Below are positions 1 through 7,258 of a stretch of DNA of 10,142 nucleotides, in pieces. Every line of letters starts with the position of its first letter. Position 1 is the first letter of the stretch. Location of the stretch: the NCBI GenBank assembly GCA_030765555.1, contig JAVCCI010000054.1, positions 1 through 10,142 of the forward strand. Reading direction: 5' to 3'. The notes beneath the pieces were generated by a model. It had not been told where the DNA came from, ran no database searches, and saw nothing but the letters and a program-made list of their open reading frames with translations. The DNA comes from Candidatus Kappaea frigidicola (GTDB taxonomy: Bacteria > Omnitrophota > Gorgyraeia > JAGLLT01). Position numbers and translations under genes: made by a program.

Positions 1-11
1 CTTGCATCAAA

Positions 12-64
12 AAAGAATGTAGAGGGGATAAACCTACATTACTCTTTTTAGTCCCTGAGGTTTT
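12..64. repeat. dispersed intergenic repeat, copy A
   Basis: Gapless match to 9692-9744 (45 of 53 positions). Here AATGTAG (16-22) can also pair perfectly with CTACATT (34-40), an alternative to pairing AGGGG (23-27) with TCCCT (52-56). A second small stem, GAGGTTT (57-63) with AAACCCC (69-75), has one mismatch and follows directly. The element lies about 105 nt downstream of the stop of the last gene, in an otherwise featureless AT-rich tail. The left-arm partner seen in copy B is not present in the 11 bases before it; the window ends there. Confidence 0.65.
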
Positions 65-168
65 TAGGAAACCCCGAAGCTTAAGTAAAGTCTATCATAA
101 TTTTAATATAAGCTCAATTTATATACAACAAATATCTATATCCAAGTAAGAAATGTCAAAAACTAATG

Positions 169-1167
169 TTACTTCTTGTGATGCTTATACCACTTATTCA
201 ACTGAATTATTTCTGGTAGGAGTAAGAGTATTCCACAAATTAGATAAAAAGAAATTATTACGTTGACTAACATTGGCAAGCGACCTTCATATACCATGAT
301 TTGATTACTAGCAATCGGCCTAGTCATTAAAAAAAGAAGTGCAACTTCACCTAAGCAAGCTGTTTTGCAGCTGCCATAGGATAATAACTTAAGAACAATT
401 AAGCCAAAAGGTGTGGGCCATGAGCAAGCAACTGTTTCCATGGTAAGTGGACATGAATGATCAATTCTTCCATTTGATCTTGCAGCACCTATTGCAAAAG
501 AAGATGCCATAAATTCATAGTCTTTGATAATCATTCCGGTATCCTTATCAGCTATCAGATACTGATAATTATCAAATAGATATGTGTCTGCTTTTTTTAA
601 TTCTGCAGCTAAGGTTAAAGACTGTTTTTTTAAAAGTTGCCTATAAGTTGTATCATCCGTTATTTTTTCATAACTAGATAATCCCATAATAATCAGCATT
701 CTGTAAAAAAGATTCTCTTTGTCTCGATAAGAATCACCCCACAAATTACGGCTCCAACTTCCAGTTTTCGGATCAGCTAAAACCTCAGCTGCTACCTTCG
801 ATGTTTCTCTTGCAGTCTTTATGATTCTTTTTGAGGTTGGATCATCATTATTCTCAAGTTTCTTTACTATTTCTTCTGCAGTTAATAAATAGTAGGCAGA
901 ACCAAATACCGGCCATTCTGTATTAGGCGAACAATCAGAACCAAATGATTCTGCTTTGTGAGATTCAAGATATTCATTCGCCCATTTATTATATGAAATA
1001 GATGTTTTCTCAAATTGACTAAAGACAAATTGAGGAATACCCCCTGCATGCAATACAGGATTTGAGGTTAATTTGATACAAATATACGCGGGATAAAAAA
1101 AGAAACACCAAGCTACAACTACCATTAGCAAGCTTGCAATTAAATTAAGAAAGATTTTTTTAGACAT
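169..1167 (-). CDS. membrane-anchored protein, partly linalool dehydratase-isomerase-like
   Basis: No firm identification. The 332-residue product has an N-terminal membrane helix (about 8-28), a soluble, mainly helical middle (about 45-250), and a C-terminal hydrophobic helix (about 297-318) followed by a basic tail. The middle holds DCSPNTEWPVFGSAYYLL (78-95) and NLWGDSYRDKENLFYRMLIIMGL (141-163). The order of a Cys near an aromatic patch, then WGD, then KEN-[LI]-[FM]-Y recalls, from memory, the alpha/alpha-barrel enzyme linalool dehydratase-isomerase, whose corresponding Cys is in the active site. The rest of the barrel seems shortened, so this may be a remote or degenerate relative with another role. 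The start has no ribosome binding site but sits directly behind a promoter-like motif. It is 37 nt downstream of the secretin; a functional link to it is unproven. The reading frame is open throughout with codon use like its neighbours. Confidence 0.6.
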   Translation of the reverse strand: MSKKIFLNLIASLLMVVVAWCFFFYPAYICIKLTSNPVLHAGGIPQFVFSQFEKTSISYNKWANEYLESHKAESFGSDCSPNTEWPVFGSAYYLLTAEEIVKKLENNDDPTSKRIIKTARETSKVAAEVLADPKTGSWSRNLWGDSYRDKENLFYRMLIIMGLSSYEKITDDTTYRQLLKKQSLTLAAELKKADTYLFDNYQYLIADKDTGMIIKDYEFMASSFAIGAARSNGRIDHSCPLTMETVACSWPTPFGLIVLKLLSYGSCKTACLGEVALLFLMTRPIASNQIMVYEGRLPMLVNVIISFYLICGILLLLPEIIQLNKWYKHHKK

Positions 1168-1172
1168 ATAGC

Positions 1173-1202
1173 ACTATACCATAAAGATAATACTGCATTC
1201 AA
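1173..1202 (-). promoter_or_regulatory. candidate promoter for a leaderless mRNA
   Basis: On the minus strand TTGAAT (1197-1202) is followed after 18 bases by TATAGT (1173-1178), with TG at the extended -10 position. Only five bases separate the -10 hexamer from the ATG at 1167, so transcription would begin at or within a base or two of the start codon. The gene has no Shine-Dalgarno sequence, which agrees with a leaderless message. Confidence 0.5.
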
Positions 1203-1204
1203 CT

Positions 1205-2644
1205 TTACTTAATATCTTCTTTAATAATATGAGGTGTAATAAAGATAATGAGTTCTGTCTTCGCATCTGATTTATCTTTACTTCTAAAGAAAAACCCTAA
1301 GATAGGAATATCTCCTAAAAGAGGAACCTTTTTAATGGTGTCAACTTTTTCATCTTTTATAAGACCTCCCAAAACAACAGTTCTGCCATCCTTAACCTTC
1401 ATTACTGTTTTTGCTCGGCTGGTATCAACTGCCAATGCGTTGGAAACATCAGGAACTCTTCTGGCTGAGCTAACTTCTGACTCAATATCTAAAGTTACGT
1501 ACCCATCCTGGGTAATTCTTGGTTTTACAGTAAGTTGGATGCCCACATCCATAAATTTAGTATCTTCTGTAATGATTTTAGTCTCATTATCTATATAGGT
1601 TACTAAATATGGCTCTGTACTCCCCAAGAGAATATTGGCCTCTTCTCCATCAAGCACTGTAATCTTTGGAGCTGAAAGTAATTTACTATTCGTTGTGGCC
1701 TCTAAAGCTTGTAAGGTTGCCTGATAATCATCGCTGGACAATGAACCCATTCTAAATGAACCGCCTTGGGACAAATCTAAACTTAAATTACTAGCCACAT
1801 CATAACTTTTCGGTTTTTTAGAGCCATCTTCCAAAAGATATTCCCAATTTATTCCCAGTTGAATATTTTTATCTAACGTAACTTGCATTATTTTAGCTTC
1901 GATCTGAACCTGCTTTGAAGGTTTATCCCACTTAGCAATGAATCCATCAATTTCCTCAATAAACATTGGAGCAGCCTCAATTACTAAACTGTGAGTTCTT
2001 TCATCAACATAAATATCAGCAACACTTTTTGAAAAAGCTTCTCTTGTTCTTTCTTTAACCTGTTGAGTATCAGCATAACTTAAATCATAATGCTTTTTAA
2101 TCAATCTCTTAGAATCCATGCTGGCAATTATCTTTCGCATATTTTCAATATTCCCCGAAAGATCATAAGCTACAATTTGATTAAGCCTATCATTTACTTG
2201 AATTTTACCGCGCTGAGATTTAAGGGTCGTAAGCATCGGCTCAACATCAGAAACTTTGATATTTTGCAGACTAAATATAACAACTTCAAGCTCTTTGGAT
2301 TCATCTAAAAGCATTCTATCTTGGTGGGTATAAATTTTAATTACATTATTCTCATGCATATAAGTATAATTGTTAACCTCTAAAATGGATTCTAACGCAT
2401 CAAAAACAGGAATCTCAATGAAAGTTATAGACACCTTACCCTTAACATTTTTACCTGCAATAATATTCAATCCACTTTGTTCAGCAATCATCTTTAATAC
2501 ATCATTTATGTCAGCATCTTTGACATTAATAGACACTAATAAATTATCATACTCATCAACCTGATTTTCAACAGATAATCCCAAAGCTGAATATGATAAA
2601 AGGCAGGTTAAAATAGTAATTATACTTAAATATTTTCTCAACAT
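1205..2644 (-). CDS. compact secretin (PilQ/GspD family)
   Basis: Secretins form large multimeric gated pores in the outer membrane for type IV pili or type II secretion. The 479-residue precursor has a signal peptide (about 1-22, hydrophobic ISIITILTCLLSYSAL-like core, no convincing lipobox). An N0/STN domain follows at about 36-106, then two N1-like repeats at about 120-178 and 184-241, and the secretin barrel at about 245-473. The barrel has the family landmarks TNSKLLSAPKITVLDGEEA (318-336), the PROSITE-type signature DGRTVVLGGL to VPLLGDIPILGFFF (419-453) and TELIIFITPHII (463-474). It is shorter than typical PilQ or GspD, with no AMIN or extra N domains and no obvious C-terminal pilotin-binding region. 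The ATG at 2644 has AGGAG six bases upstream, overlapping the stop of the preceding gene. The preceding protein ends in a GspC/PilP-like domain that would bind N0, supporting one complex. Confidence 0.93.
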   Translation of the reverse strand: MLRKYLSIITILTCLLSYSALGLSVENQVDEYDNLLVSINVKDADINDVLKMIAEQSGLNIIAGKNVKGKVSITFIEIPVFDALESILEVNNYTYMHENNVIKIYTHQDRMLLDESKELEVVIFSLQNIKVSDVEPMLTTLKSQRGKIQVNDRLNQIVAYDLSGNIENMRKIIASMDSKRLIKKHYDLSYADTQQVKERTREAFSKSVADIYVDERTHSLVIEAAPMFIEEIDGFIAKWDKPSKQVQIEAKIMQVTLDKNIQLGINWEYLLEDGSKKPKSYDVASNLSLDLSQGGSFRMGSLSSDDYQATLQALEATTNSKLLSAPKITVLDGEEANILLGSTEPYLVTYIDNETKIITEDTKFMDVGIQLTVKPRITQDGYVTLDIESEVSSARRVPDVSNALAVDTSRAKTVMKVKDGRTVVLGGLIKDEKVDTIKKVPLLGDIPILGFFFRSKDKSDAKTELIIFITPHIIKEDIK

Positions 2645-2650
2645 TAAATT

Positions 2651-2655
2651 CTCCT
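2651..2655 (-). promoter_or_regulatory. ribosome binding site overlapping the upstream stop codon
   Basis: The minus strand reads TAGGAG: the TAG (2654-2656) ends the PilM/GspC-like gene and AGGAG (2651-2655) is the ribosome binding site of the secretin, six bases before its ATG. This arrangement favours coupled translation of the two partners. Confidence 0.75.
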
Positions 2656-3955
2656 ACATAAAAAGTTCAATCTTACCAGACCTATTTGTTATTGTGACTT
2701 TGTTAAATTCAATTTTCTCCACTACCGCACCTAATACTCTATCTCCGAGACCACATTTGAAAACCTTACCCTTTTTAATATCTTTTATAAGGGCCTGCTC
2801 ATTATTAGCCGAAAGTACTACTCCAATTAATTTAATATCGTCAGTAATAGGCAATTTAATCTCAGGCTCAATATAAGTATCAACAACCTTAGGAGACTCC
2901 TCTATTAATTTCTGAGCATTGGTTTCTAGTGATGCTTCTGCATCAACCATTAACAAATTTTGACTTTTATTAATTGTCGTTATGTCAACTTTGTTCCTTG
3001 ATAGATATGAATAAAAAAACCCGAAGAACAAAGCCACTATTATAAGTAATGAAAATGCTGGTAATAAAACAAACTTCTTCATTTTGTATGCCATGTTAAC
3101 TCTTATAATTTCATCTGGCATAATATCGAGGTCTCGCCTTCGCTTGGATTGTATATGACTTGCCGCCTCCATCAACTCAAGAGCATTACTAACGATACTC
3201 TTGGTGTGTATCCTATTTTCTATAACACTTAACAAATTAGCTGTATAAGAACTCGAATTAACAATTATTCTCTCTACTTCTTCCTGATGATCTTTTCGGA
3301 AGATTCTTATAGCTCTTTCTAAATCACTTATAATTCTAGAACAAGCTGACTGCCTATCATGTGGTAATTGAGCTCCATAGGTAAAAACTAAGCTTGCTTT
3401 TTTGGAAATAATTATATCCAAACAGTTATTTTCTATATTTATAATTAAACAATTCTTATTATGAGTATCTGTTTGAATAAACTTCTCATTAAACCTTTCA
3501 AATAAAACTGAAGAACTCAAATATAAACTTTTTGGATATATTCCGGCTAAATTTAAAAGCTGCAATTTTTCATAAAGTACTTTTGTGGGAATAACAACAA
3601 CCATCACTTTAGATATACCCTTAAGATTCGATTCACATATAATCGGTTGAACAATCGCCTCTCTATACTTAAATGGAAAAAGTTCTGGTTTTTGCGACTC
3701 AACCATACGCTCGATTTCAAGTGGATCATCTGAAGGCAAAGTAAGATATCTAACAGCACACATATCTCTGGAAATAATCGCGGAGACATTGCGTTCAGAA
3801 AGATGCTTTTTTGATTCTAAATACTTCTGTGAGGTAAAATCATCTGCAGAGTACGCCTTGTAGGAAAGAAGGTGTTTTCTAAATGATCCTTCCTGCCTAA
3901 AAGCAGCCACTTTATATGAATCTGATGTAATACTAACTACGGTAACTTTTGACAT
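2654..3955 (-). CDS. PilM/GspL-like protein fused to a PilP/GspC-like domain
   Basis: Inner-membrane assembly protein of a type IV pilus or type II secretion-like machine. The 433-residue chain has three parts. Residues 1-270 resemble the actin-like fold of PilM/GspL (VVSITSDSYKVAAF at 6-19, CLIINIENNCLDIIISK at 169-185, VERIIVNSSSYTANLL at 227-242). The usual phosphate-binding DIG aspartates are absent, so nucleotide binding is doubtful, as in GspL. Residues 277-317 carry DIMPDEI, like the NLLP-E start of PilN and GspL linkers, then one membrane helix (about 295-317). Residues 373-433 (IKLIGVVLSANNEQALIKD to the end) look like the homology region of GspC/PilP, which docks on the secretin N0 domain from the periplasm. 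This topology puts each part in the expected compartment. The ATG at 3955 follows a weak GGGA site. The secretin gene begins 9 nt after the stop. Separate pilN, pilO, gspC or gspM genes are not in the window. Confidence 0.8.
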   Translation of the reverse strand: MSKVTVVSITSDSYKVAAFRQEGSFRKHLLSYKAYSADDFTSQKYLESKKHLSERNVSAIISRDMCAVRYLTLPSDDPLEIERMVESQKPELFPFKYREAIVQPIICESNLKGISKVMVVVIPTKVLYEKLQLLNLAGIYPKSLYLSSSVLFERFNEKFIQTDTHNKNCLIINIENNCLDIIISKKASLVFTYGAQLPHDRQSACSRIISDLERAIRIFRKDHQEEVERIIVNSSSYTANLLSVIENRIHTKSIVSNALELMEAASHIQSKRRRDLDIMPDEIIRVNMAYKMKKFVLLPAFSLLIIVALFFGFFYSYLSRNKVDITTINKSQNLLMVDAEASLETNAQKLIEESPKVVDTYIEPEIKLPITDDIKLIGVVLSANNEQALIKDIKKGKVFKCGLGDRVLGAVVEKIEFNKVTITNRSGKIELFM

Positions 3956-3995
3956 TCAATATCCCATTGCACACATTTGCGTAAGCACGACTTTT

Positions 3996-4024
3996 AGTGT
4001 AGCAAAATGTTGTACACATGTCAA
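3996..4024 (-). promoter_or_regulatory. sigma70-type promoter for the pilM-like/secretin unit
   Basis: On the minus strand TTGACA (4019-4024) is followed after exactly 17 bases by TACACT (3996-4001), preceded by TG in the extended -10 position. Transcription would start near 3989, giving a leader of about 35 nt before the ATG at 3955. It is the best match to a housekeeping promoter that I saw in the window and lies in the only long gap between the Sec block and the secretin block. Confidence 0.7.
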
Positions 4025-4080
4025 GTTTGTATAGTTGTCTTTTGGGGGTAAAATATTGCTTGATAACGCTTGTACTGATG

Positions 4081-5526
4081 CTAAATATTAGTAAGATAAT
4101 CTCGTGCTAAATCAGCATCAAGCGTCCTTACATAAATTTCAAATTTATCAATTGCCGTTCTAATAGGCATGCCCCAGGTAAACTGATAGGGCTTGATGAC
4201 CGCAGGTATTCCCCTGCTCTCCAAAAAACCTTTTTTTATATTGGCTTCTATTTCATCTATCGTGGTATAACAAAGAGTCCAATTCTTTATATCAGATTTT
4301 CGCATCTGCAGATACGCTCTAATCTGTCGCTTGACGTCAGTTAAAACTCCCACTAACACCAATAAACCAGCTCCAGTTAGGGTAGCCATTACAAGACTGC
4401 TTCCTTCTGCCATTTCACTAGGCTGATTTGAAAGGAAAATATGGGCTACTGTTGGTAATATAGCTATAAAAGTAAGGAACAATCCAGAGGCAAACGCATA
4501 AATAAAACCACCCCTCTTTAAAAACATACCTACATTTTTATCCTGAATCCCTTCCAATTTAGCCTTATATTTTTTTAAAAGATTAAGGATATGACCTGGC
4601 TTATATATTATGGCTGTATACATAAAAGTAAAAATCATCACTAATACAAATAAGCTTAAAATGTAAACAACATTGGATGATGCCAATTTTTCAGCTATAG
4701 AGTAAATAGTTTTATTTTCATAATATGTTAGATAATGAAACGGCAACCAAATAGCCCCTACAGCAATTGTAAGCGGCATTCTTCCGGCCCAGGAGTTCCT
4801 CATGGGTATGAATGTCTTAGTAATAATGGTTTCATTTTTACCTTTATAGTTAATATATACTTTCCTTTGTAATTCAGTTACAAAATTATAAAATATAAAC
4901 AGTATTATTGCTGCTACATAAATATAGATGAGCATAAATTGACTGAAAAAATTACCGTCATAACTAACATTAGTCATACGTATATTATTCACTATCTCAG
5001 CTACTATAGATGAGGTAATCAAGATGGGGATACCGTTTCCAATGCCCCATTTGTTAATAATTTGGGCTAACCAGATCAGAATAAATAAACCTGCTGTAAA
5101 ACTCAAGGCTGAAATACAAACGAAAGCAACCTTATTCTGAATCAATAAAGCTTGCCATAAAGATAAATCCCTATAAAGCGCGCTAGATATACTAAGACCT
5201 TGAATAAAAGCTATAATTAATGCCAGAACTAAAGTTAGCATAACGAGTTTTTTTCTACCAACTTCACTATCAAAGCATAACCTTTTTAAAGGTGGAATAA
5301 ATACTCCGGCAATCTGCAAAATGATACAGGCTGATAAATATGGCCAAAAACCTAGTGTGAATATAGAAACGTAACTTCCAAAGCCGGCATCACCAATTAT
5401 ATTTTTGATTGCACCCAAATTAATAGTCACCAAAGGTATAAACCGTAAAAATCTAAAAACAACTATTACAGCTAATGTTATAAGGATCTTCATTAAAATA
5501 CTATCCTTGAATGCAAACTTTTTCAT
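4081..5526 (-). CDS. SecY-family channel protein with C-terminal DUF2007-like domain
   Basis: SecY forms the protein-conducting pore of the Sec translocon. This 481-residue protein has about ten membrane helices in SecY order (approximately 11-30, 54-76, 95-112, 131-153, 163-183, 195-215, 248-268, 284-307, 340-365, 374-395). Recognisable family stretches are FRFIPL-like sequence after helix 1, IFTLGFWPYLSACIILQ (55-71), EVGRKK (88-93), INKWGIGNGIP (157-167) and KRQIRAYLQMR (399-409). It is divergent: the C5 loop where SecY usually reads GIRPG reads GIQDK (326-330), and the canonical NMAG of helix 7 reads SWAG. Residues 416-481 form an extra soluble domain (EIEANIKKGFLESRGIPAV, then a strand and ADLARDYL) that resembles DUF2007. 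The start at 5526 is chosen over an upstream in-frame ATG at 5598 because GGGGAGG precedes it (12 nt spacing) and the upstream codons overlap recJ. Probably a paralogue of the housekeeping secY; that is inference. Confidence 0.85.
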   Translation of the reverse strand: MKKFAFKDSILMKILITLAVIVVFRFLRFIPLVTINLGAIKNIIGDAGFGSYVSIFTLGFWPYLSACIILQIAGVFIPPLKRLCFDSEVGRKKLVMLTLVLALIIAFIQGLSISSALYRDLSLWQALLIQNKVAFVCISALSFTAGLFILIWLAQIINKWGIGNGIPILITSSIVAEIVNNIRMTNVSYDGNFFSQFMLIYIYVAAIILFIFYNFVTELQRKVYINYKGKNETIITKTFIPMRNSWAGRMPLTIAVGAIWLPFHYLTYYENKTIYSIAEKLASSNVVYILSLFVLVMIFTFMYTAIIYKPGHILNLLKKYKAKLEGIQDKNVGMFLKRGGFIYAFASGLFLTFIAILPTVAHIFLSNQPSEMAEGSSLVMATLTGAGLLVLVGVLTDVKRQIRAYLQMRKSDIKNWTLCYTTIDEIEANIKKGFLESRGIPAVIKPYQFTWGMPIRTAIDKFEIYVRTLDADLARDYLTNI

Positions 5527-5533
5527 AATTAAA

Positions 5534-7234
5534 CTATTCCTCCCCTTTAATATCAATAATTCTAAGACAAATATGCTCTTGACCTTTATACGAATCAATC
5601 GTGGGTGTATAAATCATGCTAAATTTCTTACCATAAAGTTTGTTAAAATTTATACTGTCTAACGAAAATCCTAAAGCTTCACAAGTTATTTTACCATCAG
5701 TTACATAAATTTTCACACCATTTCTTTTTAAAAAAGTTGGTTCATTTCGTAACTGTAATTTTGAAGTCCTGAATATTGGTTTTGGGTTGCCCATTCCATA
5801 TGGCTCAAGAAGGTTCATTTCTTTTAATAAATCAAAATTAACGTCCGAAAGACTAACTTCTAAATCAACACGGATACTAGGTTTAAGGCCTTTAACCATA
5901 AAATTATCCTTAGCAAATCTATTTATCTCTTCTCTGAAATCATTAATTTTATCCTTATCAATAACAACACCACAAGCTTTTTTATGGCCACCAAATCCAC
6001 TTAAATGATGAGAACATTGCCTGACGGCATCCAATAAATGAAAATCGTCGATTGATCTGCCAGAACCCTTAGCTGGTTCTTCTATAGTTGAAATCATTAT
6101 TGCTGGTCTGTAAAATTTATCAACTATCTTAGAAGCAACAATGCCCACAACTCCAGGATGCCATTCATCGCATAGAACTATTACATTATGATCCTTAAAG
6201 TTTACATTCTTTTCAATCTGCAAAAGGGCTTCTTTAAAGGTTTTGTTTTGAATATTCTGCCTTTGCCTATTGCCATCATTTAGAAGTTTTGCCAATGCAT
6301 CAGCCTCCTCTTTGTTCTCAGTAAGAAGCAATTGCAAAGAAGCATCAGCTGAGCCTATACGACCAGCAGCATTAATTCTCGGACCAAGGATAAAACCTAC
6401 ATGATATGTACTTATTTCTTTATCCTGCAAAGAAGAACGTTTTATTAATGCTTGAAGTCCAATTTTATTAGTCTGATTAAGCTGCTTCAAACCTTCTTTT
6501 ATAAAAATTCTGTTTTCATCTACCAGAGGCACAACATCAGAAATAGTTCCTAGAGCTACTAAATCCATGTGAGGCTTCAAATACTCAAGGGGGCACTCCA
6601 TATGCTCAGATAGAAAAGCCTCTAATAATTTAAAAACTACTCCTACTCCGGCAAGCTTCTTAAAAGGATAGTTGCATTTTTTTTGGTGAGGATCAACTAT
6701 GCTAACAGCATAAGGTAATTTATCTTGCTGCTCGTGGTGATCTATAATAATTAAATCGATTCCAAGATCTCGCAAGTACTCAGCTTCCTCAAGAGCGCTT
6801 ATCCCGCAATCTACTGTTATCATTAAAGAAACACTTTTCTCTTTAGCATAATCACAAGCATCTTTATTGAGATCATAACCCTCCTCAAGTCGATTAGGAA
6901 TATAACACTCTAGATTATCAGTAAATTTTAATAGGATAGTGTAAAGAAGAGCCGTGGAAGTAATGCCATCTACATCATAATCACCGTAGATGATAATTTT
7001 TTCTTTATTTTTAAGTGCTTTATTTATACGAGATACAGCTTTCTTTATCCCCTTCAACTCATAAGGAGAATAAAGATCATTTAGGTCACCCTCAAGAAAA
7101 CGCTTGCCATCCTCTGGTTTCGATATGCCACGACCAACAAGAAGTGCGGCAGTAATTAAATTAATATTGAGCGCTCTGGATAATTGCTTACTTGCACTTG
7201 CATCAATTTTATTTAAAATCCAGAGCTTATCCAT
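5534..7234 (-). CDS. recJ: RecJ, single-strand-specific 5'-3' DNA exonuclease
   Basis: RecJ degrades single-stranded DNA 5' to 3' in recombination and mismatch or excision repair, acting in the cytoplasm with two metal ions. The 566-residue product is of normal length. Visible DHH-superfamily motifs: GDYDVDG at 84-90 with metal-binding aspartates, VDCG at 141-144, DHH at 165-167, GTISDVVPL at 229-237 and GPRINAAGR at 284-292. The DHHA1 domain follows with DEWHPGVVG (356-364), GSGRS (390-394) and GGHKKACG (415-422). The C-terminal OB-like domain runs from about 450, including NLLEPYGMGNPKP. All catalytic residues expected in the motifs are present. The ATG at 7234 has only a weak, distant GAGTGG upstream and is kept because the protein begins as the family does. 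It lies 24 nt after secDF and 7 nt before the SecY-like gene; recJ beside secDF occurs in several phyla and suggests co-transcription rather than joint function. Confidence 0.96.
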   Translation of the reverse strand: MDKLWILNKIDASASKQLSRALNINLITAALLVGRGISKPEDGKRFLEGDLNDLYSPYELKGIKKAVSRINKALKNKEKIIIYGDYDVDGITSTALLYTILLKFTDNLECYIPNRLEEGYDLNKDACDYAKEKSVSLMITVDCGISALEEAEYLRDLGIDLIIIDHHEQQDKLPYAVSIVDPHQKKCNYPFKKLAGVGVVFKLLEAFLSEHMECPLEYLKPHMDLVALGTISDVVPLVDENRIFIKEGLKQLNQTNKIGLQALIKRSSLQDKEISTYHVGFILGPRINAAGRIGSADASLQLLLTENKEEADALAKLLNDGNRQRQNIQNKTFKEALLQIEKNVNFKDHNVIVLCDEWHPGVVGIVASKIVDKFYRPAIMISTIEEPAKGSGRSIDDFHLLDAVRQCSHHLSGFGGHKKACGVVIDKDKINDFREEINRFAKDNFMVKGLKPSIRVDLEVSLSDVNFDLLKEMNLLEPYGMGNPKPIFRTSKLQLRNEPTFLKRNGVKIYVTDGKITCEALGFSLDSINFNKLYGKKFSMIYTPTIDSYKGQEHICLRIIDIKGEE

Positions 7235-7258
7235 CTAAAAATATTTCCACTCAATCTA

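Noticed and set aside
1248..1598. Plus-strand open frame of 116 codons opposite the secretin gene
   Set aside because: It lies wholly antisense to the well-supported secretin barrel, gives a low-complexity Ser/Val/Leu-rich product with no family resemblance and has no convincing start site. The same holds for the other plus-strand frames at 2090-2308, 2370-2564, 2694-2876, 5405-5662, 5787-6008, 7192-7446, 8568-8795 and 9078-9362, and for the minus-strand frame at 3604-3789.
4025..4080. Terminator behind the SecY-like gene
   Set aside because: The gap shows only a short direct repeat (CAAGC twice) and no hairpin with a T-run on the minus strand.
5527..5598. Upstream ATG giving the SecY-like protein 24 extra residues
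   Set aside because: It overlaps the recJ coding end, encodes sequence unlike a SecY N-terminus, and the GGGGAGG site serves the ATG at 5526.
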